Of a stretch of DNA of 64,000 bases, positions 58,604 through 64,000 are shown one piece after another. The position numbers were made by a program, and so were the translations under genes. The notes beneath the pieces are model-generated. The model searched no databases. It was not told the origin of the DNA and saw only the letters and a program-made list of their open reading frames with translations. Every line of letters begins with the position of its first letter. The first letter of the stretch is position 1. Source of the stretch: Flavobacterium saccharophilum (GTDB taxonomy: Bacteria > Bacteroidota > Bacteroidia > Flavobacteriales > Flavobacteriaceae); assembly GCF_900142735.1 (NCBI RefSeq), contig NZ_FRBY01000003.1, forward strand, positions 496,001-560,000. Direction: 5' to 3'.

Positions 58604-59683
58604 ATGGAAAAGAAAAAAACAAATACTAAATTCATCATTATACTAACCGTTTTGGTTTTATTGGGGGGAACTTACGGAGTATCAAAATACTTACACGGAC
58701 AAGCTCACGAAGAAACGGATGATGCTCAGATTGAGAAAAAAATGAATCCGATTATTCCGAGAGTATCTGGATACATTAGCAAAGTGTATGTAAAAGATAA
58801 TGACTTTGTAAAAAAGGGAGATACTTTATTTACTATCGATAAGAGAGATTACCAATTAAAAATTGACGAAGCAAATGCTGCTTTATTAGGAGCTGAAGGC
58901 CAATATGAAGCTGCAAAAGCAGACATTGGAAGTGCTTACGCAAGTATCAATGTTTCAGATGCCAATATGAGATCTGCAAGCGGTTCTATCGAAAGTGCAA
59001 AAATCAGATTGAGACAACTTACAAACGATTTTAACCGTTATAATAATTTATACAAAACACATACGATTACAAAGCAACAATTTGAGCAAGCTCAGACTGC
59101 AAAAGAAGAAGCTGAAAATCAAGTACGTGTTTTAGAGCAACAACAAAGAGCTAGTTCTTACCAAAAATCGGTAATTGAGTCTAAATCTAAAGCTTCTGAC
59201 AAACAAACAGAAGTTGCTGCAGCAAACATCAAAAGAGCTCAAACAATGTTGGATGTTGCTAAATTAAACCTTACTTATACTGTTGTAACTGCTGCAATTG
59301 ATGGTCAGGTTTCTAAAGTTGATATTCAGCCAGGACAATTGGTTCAGCCAGGACAATCTTTATTTTACATCATCAATAACAATGAAGCCTGGGTTGTAGC
59401 TAACTTTAAAGAAACACAATTAAACAAAATGATCGTGGGACAAAAAGTAAGCTTAAAAGTAGATGCTTATCCTAATTATGAGTTTAAAGGAATTGTTACT
59501 TCATTCTCTCCAGCTACAGGATCTCGTTTTTCATTATTACCTCCTGACAATGCTACAGGGAACTTTGTAAAAACAATTCAGAGATTACCGGTAAAAATTA
59601 GTTTAGATCCATCGAATGACCCTGAGAAAGTAAAACTTTTGAGACCAGGAATGAATGTTGATGTAGACGTACATTTAAAATAA
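58604..59683 (+). CDS. HlyD/EmrA membrane-fusion protein
   Basis: The protein has 359 residues. An N-terminal transmembrane helix (about 10-28) anchors it in the inner membrane. The HlyD barrel has the biotin-lipoyl halves (IPRVSGYISKVYVKDNDFVKKGDTLFTI and VVTAAIDGQVSKVDIQPGQLVQPGQSLFYI) and a long coiled hairpin between them. It is the EmrA-type fusion partner of the DHA2 transporter. It starts 12 bp after tolC and stops 4 bp before emrB. Confidence 0.93.
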   Translation: MEKKKTNTKFIIILTVLVLLGGTYGVSKYLHGQAHEETDDAQIEKKMNPIIPRVSGYISKVYVKDNDFVKKGDTLFTIDKRDYQLKIDEANAALLGAEGQYEAAKADIGSAYASINVSDANMRSASGSIESAKIRLRQLTNDFNRYNNLYKTHTITKQQFEQAQTAKEEAENQVRVLEQQQRASSYQKSVIESKSKASDKQTEVAAANIKRAQTMLDVAKLNLTYTVVTAAIDGQVSKVDIQPGQLVQPGQSLFYIINNNEAWVVANFKETQLNKMIVGQKVSLKVDAYPNYEFKGIVTSFSPATGSRFSLLPPDNATGNFVKTIQRLPVKISLDPSNDPEKVKLLRPGMNVDVDVHLK

Positions 59684-59687
59684 ATAA

Positions 59688-61277
59688 ATGGCAACAGCAG
59701 TACAAGCAGACGACGATTTAGTAGAATACGGTTACAGACGAGTTATTATTACAATTACAGCGGTACTTTGTGCTTTACTGGAAATTGTAGATACTACGAT
59801 TGTAAACGTAGCTCTAACAGACATGCGCGGAAGTCTTGGTGCTACCTTGACCGATGTGGCATGGGTAATTACAGCATACGCGATTGCGAATGTAATTGTA
59901 ATTCCGATGACGAGCTGGCTATCGCAGCAATTTGGAAGACGTAATTATTTTGTGGCTTCTATCATAATATTTACGGTCTGTTCCTTTTTATGTGGTAATG
60001 CAAGCAATATTTGGGAATTAGTAGCTTTTAGGTTTGTTCAGGGAATGGGTGGAGGTGCCCTTCTGGTAACAGCACAAACTATTATTACCGAAAGTTACCC
60101 CGTTGCAAAACGTGGTATGGCGCAAGCTATTTACGGAATGGGGGTTATTGTGGGACCAACTTTAGGACCACCTTTGGGAGGTTATTTAGTAGACAATTAT
60201 TCCTGGCCTTATATCTTTTATATCAATATTCCATTAGGAATTATCGCTACTATTTTGGCATTAACATTTGTTAGAAGTCCGAAATACGGAGAAAAATTGA
60301 AAGCAAATCAGGTTGACTGGTGGGGAATTATATTGTTATCCGCTTTTATTGGATCCTTACAATTCGTTCTGGAACATGGTCAACAAGACGATTGGTTTAA
60401 CGATTCTACAATTGTGATTTTAAGTGTTGTGTCCGTTCTGGGTTTAATACTTTTTATTTGGAGAGAGCTAACCTATAAACATCCAATTGTAAACTTAAGT
60501 GTTTTAAAAGATGGTAACTTAAGAATTGGAACCGTAATGTGTTTTATTCTTGGTTTTGGATTATACGGATCAACTTTAATTATTCCGATTTACACGCAGT
60601 CAATTTTAGGATGGACCGCAACGGATGCCGGATTACTATTGATTCCGGGTTCGATTACCACTGCGATCATGATGCCATTTGTGGGTAACATGATCCAGAA
60701 AGGGGTTCCGCAAGGTTATATGGTAGGAGTTGGATTCTTAGTTTTCTTCTTCTTTACTTTTATGATGCAAACTCGTATGACGCCTGATACTGGTGTAGAA
60801 CATATGTATTGGCCATTGATTTTAAGAGGAATTGGTTTAGGATTGCTTTTTGTACCTATTACCACACTTTCGCTTTCAACTTTAAAAGGAAAACATATTG
60901 GTGAAGGAGCTGCTTTTACCGGAATGATGAGACAATTAGGAGGTTCATTTGGTATTGCTATTATTACCACTTTTATTACCCGTTTTAGTCAGGAACACAG
61001 AGTAAATCTGATCAACAATCTAGATCCTGCAAAATTTGAAGTGCAACAACGTATTCAAGGAATGCAGCGCGCCTTTATGGCAAAAGGATACAGTGCCGAT
61101 GTTGCCCTTAAAAAAGCCTATCAGGCAATAGATTATGCTGTATTGAAACAAAGTACTGTAATGTCGTACATAGACATTTTCATGTATCTGGGAATCATGT
61201 TCTTATGTTGTATTCCAATTATCCTCTTTATCAAAAGAGGTAAAAACAAGATTAATCCTGCTGATGCAATGCATTAA
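59688..61277 (+). CDS. DHA2 (14-TMS) MFS drug exporter, EmrB type
   Basis: The protein has 529 residues, fourteen transmembrane helices. The family motif C / D1 region (LLEIVDTTIVNVALTDMRGSLGATLTDVAWVITAYAIANVIVIPMTSWLSQQFGRR) is typical of DHA2 exporters. With the TetR, TolC-like and EmrA proteins it makes a complete tripartite exporter. The substrate is unknown, probably hydrophobic toxins or fatty acids. Confidence 0.94.
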   Translation: MATAVQADDDLVEYGYRRVIITITAVLCALLEIVDTTIVNVALTDMRGSLGATLTDVAWVITAYAIANVIVIPMTSWLSQQFGRRNYFVASIIIFTVCSFLCGNASNIWELVAFRFVQGMGGGALLVTAQTIITESYPVAKRGMAQAIYGMGVIVGPTLGPPLGGYLVDNYSWPYIFYINIPLGIIATILALTFVRSPKYGEKLKANQVDWWGIILLSAFIGSLQFVLEHGQQDDWFNDSTIVILSVVSVLGLILFIWRELTYKHPIVNLSVLKDGNLRIGTVMCFILGFGLYGSTLIIPIYTQSILGWTATDAGLLLIPGSITTAIMMPFVGNMIQKGVPQGYMVGVGFLVFFFFTFMMQTRMTPDTGVEHMYWPLILRGIGLGLLFVPITTLSLSTLKGKHIGEGAAFTGMMRQLGGSFGIAIITTFITRFSQEHRVNLINNLDPAKFEVQQRIQGMQRAFMAKGYSADVALKKAYQAIDYAVLKQSTVMSYIDIFMYLGIMFLCCIPIILFIKRGKNKINPADAMH

Positions 61278-61316
61278 TAGCGTTAATATAATAATTGATT
61301 TATAATTTATAATACG

Positions 61317-61350
61317 AAAAAGCCGGGTAATTAATTTAACCCGGCTTTTT
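61317..61350 (+). terminator. Terminator of the exporter operon
   Basis: AAAAAGCCGGGT (61317-61328) and ACCCGGCTTTTT (61339-61350) form a 12-bp stem with a 10-nt AT loop and a T tail, 39 bp after the stop. Confidence 0.85.
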
Positions 61351-61381
61351 TATTTTATAAAATTATTCGTGTCGCATAGAT

Positions 61382-61475
61382 TACAGGGATTGAAATCCCT
61401 GCCTACAATATAAATGGAGTCTCCGACTCCTTCGCAAAAAATCTTAGTGTCTTAGCAACTTAGAATCTTAGCATC
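61382..61475. repeat. Dispersed small palindromes
   Basis: CAGGGATTGAAATCCCTG (61384-61401) and GGAGTCTCCGACTCC (61416-61430), then a CTTAGTGTCTTAGCAACTTAG phrase. They lie between the exporter operon and yaaA. Confidence 0.5.
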
Positions 61476-61483
61476 TAAAAAAA

Positions 61484-62242
61484 CTATCTCGTAAAAACCA
61501 AATGATTCCCCTTAGAAAGATTCGCATCAAACTGATATCCTTCATAATTAAAACCTTTCAAATCGTCAATAGTTTCAGCATTGGTATCAATAATATAGCG
61601 AACCATCATACCTCTCGCCTTTTTCGCGAAAAAACTGATCATTTTTAATTTCCCGTCTTTGTAATCTTTAAAATCCGGAGTAATTACAGGAACTTTTAAT
61701 GCTTTTACATCAACGGCAGAAAAATATTCGTTACTGGCTAAATTCACAAACAACTCCCCCTTTGTCAACTCTTTATTTAATGCTTTTGTAACGGTTGGTT
61801 TCCAGAATTCATGTAGATTTTTGTATTCACCCACTGGCATTTTTGTTCCCATTTCTAAACGATACGCCTGCATTAAATCTAGTGGTTTTAAAACGCCGTA
61901 AAGTCCGGATAGAATTCTAAGTTTATCTTGTAATCCATCTAATTTTTCCAGTGGAATTGTATAAGCATCTAAACCGGTATAAACATCACCGTCAAAAGTA
62001 TAAACGGCAGGACGTGCATTTTCAGGTGAAAAAGGCGTTTTCCACTTCTGATTGCGTTCCCAGTTTAAATCAGATAATTTATCTGAAATAGACATTAATT
62101 CAGATAATTCTGCTGGTTTTTTAGTTTTTAAAATTTTATGAACCTGACGCGCTTCTTTTAAAAATAAAGGTTCAGTATATTGAGTAGTTGGTAATTCTTT
62201 TTCGAAATTCAGTGACTTCGCTGGCGATATAACAATTTTCAT
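61484..62242 (-). CDS. yaaA: Peroxide stress protein YaaA
   Basis: The protein has 252 residues, the usual size of the YaaA family (DUF328/UPF0246). The opening MKIVISPAKSLNFE is characteristic, and the PSR-type internal segment DGDVYTGLDAYTIPLEKL plus LRILSGLYGVLKPLDLMQAYRLEMG are strong. YaaA limits iron damage to DNA during peroxide stress. It is convergent with the exporter operon. Confidence 0.93.
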   Translation of the reverse strand: MKIVISPAKSLNFEKELPTTQYTEPLFLKEARQVHKILKTKKPAELSELMSISDKLSDLNWERNQKWKTPFSPENARPAVYTFDGDVYTGLDAYTIPLEKLDGLQDKLRILSGLYGVLKPLDLMQAYRLEMGTKMPVGEYKNLHEFWKPTVTKALNKELTKGELFVNLASNEYFSAVDVKALKVPVITPDFKDYKDGKLKMISFFAKKARGMMVRYIIDTNAETIDDLKGFNYEGYQFDANLSKGNHLVFTR

Positions 62243-62334
62243 TTGTACGTTTTTCTATGATTCAAAAATACAAATTGAAATTTTAAAAATGAGATATCAG
62301 AATTGATTTGTTTGATAGCTGTATAAAAGCGAAA

Positions 62335-62520
62335 TATCGTAACAAGTCCCAGCGGGACAAAATGTTTATAGAAAAGAAATGTACAGCACTTCAAAACCCC
62401 AGCGTGGTGAAATAATAAATATTCTGTAATTTATATATCGCTCCCATGGAGCTTTAATAAAATCGTAATAAATTTAGCTATAAACATTCTGCTCCTCTGG
62501 AGCTTAAAATCTCATAAATG
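62335..62520. repeat. Cluster of short dispersed palindromes
   Basis: GTCCCAGCGGGAC (62346-62358), CCCCAGCGTGGTG (62397-62409), GCTCCCATGGAGC (62440-62452) and GCTCCTCTGGAGC (62491-62503) are small IRs in an AT-rich spacer. They are of the kind often dispersed in Bacteroidota genomes. Confidence 0.6.
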
Positions 62521-62604
62521 CTATTTTATCAAAAAAAGACAATCGAAACTATTAATTTCTTCAAAAAAGTACACGTTAGATTATAAAAGGCATTTTCTAT
62601 GTTG

Positions 62605-62612
62605 TAAATTTG
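62605..62612 (+). promoter_or_regulatory. Promoter -7 box of the nucleotidyltransferase gene
   Basis: TAAATTTG fits TAnnTTTG exactly and lies 30 bp before the ATG at 62642. Confidence 0.5.
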
Positions 62613-62641
62613 CACACGTTTCAATTTCTTCAGGAAAAGAA

Positions 62642-64000
62642 ATGTCATACTTAAAAATTCTTGAATTCGTGGCTATACAAACAAACTATAAAACAGCTTT
62701 ACAACATAAAATCTTCGGAATTATTTCGCAGGCATCTCAGGAACTAAACGTTGACAGTTATGTCATCGGTGGTTTTGTTCGTGATTTGCTTTTAAACCGA
62801 GGCTCAAAAAAAGACATTGATGTTGTTGCCGTTGGAAGCGGAATCGAACTGGCTTTGAAAGTTTCTGAATTACTTCCAAAAAAACCAAAAGTACAGGTTT
62901 TTAAGACTTATGGAACTGCAATGTTACGTTTTGAAGATACTGATATAGAATTTGTTGGCGCCCGAAAAGAATCTTATAATTTCGATAGCCGAAATCCAAT
63001 CGTTGAAAATGGAACACTTGAAGACGATCAAAATCGTCGTGATTTCACTATAAATGCTTTGGCATTATCATTAAACGAAAAAACATTTGGAGATCTTTCT
63101 GACCCTTTTGATGGGTTGGCTGATTTGGAAAATAAGACAATCAAAACACCTTTAGATCCTGATATAACCTATTCTGATGATCCTTTGCGAATGCTTCGTG
63201 CCATTCGTTTTGCGAATCAGTTAGGTTTTGAAATAGAGAAAAATTCACTTGATGCAATTACTAAAAACGCAGAGCGAATTAAAATTATTTCGGGAGAAAG
63301 AATTGTCGATGAATTGAATAAAATTCTTTCGACAGATAAACCGTCAATCGGATTTTTACTTTTATACCAAACCGGACTTTTAGATATTATACTTCCTGAA
63401 TTGACAGCTTTAAATCAGGTGGAAGAAATTGAAGGTCATACCCATAAAAATAACTTTTACCACACACTAGAAGTAGTCGATAATATTTGTCCAAATACAG
63501 ATGATGTTTGGTTGCGTTGGTCGGCTTTGTTACACGATATTGGAAAAGCACCGACAAAACGTTTCACTAAAAAACAAGGCTGGACTTTTCACGGTCATGA
63601 ATTTCTTGGCGGAAAAATGGCTAAGAAAATATTTGAACGCCTACATATGCCACTCAATCACAAAATGAAATTTGTGCAAAAAATGGTCATTATGAGTTCG
63701 CGCCCTATTGTTTTGGCGCAGGATATTGTGACAGATAGTGCTGTTCGCCGTTTGGTTTTTGATGCCGGCGAAGATGTTGAGGATTTAATGACTTTATGCG
63801 AAGCAGATATTACAACCAAAAATCCAGCAAAGTTCAAGAAGTATCATAAAAACTTCGATATTGTCCGCAAGAAAATTGTCGAAGTGGAAGAACGCGATCA
63901 TGTGCGTAATTTTCAGCCGCCTATTTCTGGTGAAGAAATCATGGAAATCTTCAACTTGCAACCTTCACGTGAAATCGGAGTTTTAAAAGAAGCTGTAAAA
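62642..64000 (+). CDS. CCA tRNA nucleotidyltransferase (3' end outside window)
   Basis: The open frame from ATG 62642 runs through the window end (453 codons seen). A GTG at 62669 is an alternative start. Residues about 30-50 have GGFVRDLLL and the metal-binding DIDVVAVG (D-x-D), then [11 protein letters not shown] and DPFDGLADL, as in class II CCA-adding enzymes. [19 protein letters not shown] follows. The C-terminal HD domain ([10 protein letters not shown]) is fused, with [11 protein letters not shown]. It repairs or adds the CCA end of tRNA. The end of the protein is not visible. Confidence 0.92.
   Translation, partial: MSYLKILEFVAIQTNYKTALQHKIFGIISQASQELNVDSYVIGGFVRDLLLNRGSKKDIDVVAVGSGIELALKVSELLPKKPKVQVFKTYGTAMLRFEDTDIEFVGARKESYNFDSRNPIVENGTLEDDQNRRDFTINALALSLNEKTFGDLSDPFDGLADLENKTIKTPLDPDITYSDDPLRMLRAIRFANQLGFEIEKNSLDAITKNAERIKIISGERIVDELNKILSTDKPSIGFLLLYQTGLLDIILPELTALNQVEEIEGHTHKNNFYHTLEVVDNICPNTDDVWLRWSALLHDIGKAPTKRFTKKQGWTFHGHEFLGGKMAKKIFERLHMPLNHKMKFVQKMVIMSSRPIVLAQDIVTDSAVRRLVFDAGEDVEDLMTLCEADITTKNPAKFKKYHKNFDIVRKKIVEVEERDHVRNFQPPISGEEIMEIFNLQPSREIGVLKEAVK

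Noticed and set aside
1..64000. tRNA or rRNA genes
   Set aside because: No cloverleaf T-arm pattern (GGTTCGAATCC-like) or rRNA motif was noticed on either strand; a covariance search would be the decisive test.

Overview
The window is chromosomal DNA of a Flavobacterium-type bacterium (Bacteroidota, Flavobacteriia). The evidence is low G+C, spacing of TTG and TAnnTTTG promoter elements, many SPII lipoproteins with short Lys-rich N-termini, protein families typical of the group, and intergenic spaces full of small dispersed palindromes. No rRNA, tRNA, CRISPR array, phage module or transposase gene was seen.

Region 1 (1-14 kb) is accessory. It holds a nuclease-like protein, lipoproteins, a GH1 beta-glucosidase, a secreted NTF2/DJ-1 fusion, and a lipoprotein next to a TPR histidine kinase with no response regulator beside it. 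Inside it are two runs of small, unrelated minus-strand genes (4.0-6.5 kb and 12.2-14.0 kb). Each gene is separated from the next by a related element of about 140 bp with imperfect inverted-repeat ends. Start codons lie 19-45 nt from one element, and four of the six stop codons lie within about 17 nt of the next. This looks like integron gene cassettes without an integrase, and it is the most interesting structure in the window.

Region 2 (14-31 kb) carries a complete RND efflux operon (fusion lipoprotein, AcrB-like pump, OprM/TolC-like lipoprotein), then single housekeeping or surface genes (GNAT, outer-membrane barrel, ACT protein, esterase, M1 peptidase, NADP-dependent GAPDH-like dehydrogenase, rhodanese).

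Region 3 (29-39 kb) looks like a sulfur and redox block. It has a Crp/Fnr regulator, a TauE exporter, an Abi/HEPN protein, cytochrome bd oxidase (cydAB), an HD phosphohydrolase, a persulfide-dioxygenase-like MBL/rhodanese fusion and a split YeeE/YedE transporter. tauE and the MBL gene share a 14-bp palindrome at the same distance from their -7 boxes, which suggests they form one Crp/Fnr regulon. A short promoter, mini-ORF and terminator unit at 32.0 kb resembles an attenuator that has lost its gene.

Region 4 (39-45 kb) has a MarR-nitroreductase-YceI group with two strong operators, a large MscS channel and a secreted beta-helix protein. Region 5 (45-55 kb) is the tryptophan operon trpE-G-D-C-F-B-A. 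It begins with a clear WWW leader peptide and terminator, and it is interrupted by four non-trp genes and several palindromic spacers. Region 6 (55-64 kb) has a second M1 peptidase, a TetR-controlled TolC/EmrA/EmrB tripartite exporter, YaaA, and the start of a CCA-adding-type nucleotidyltransferase that runs off the window.
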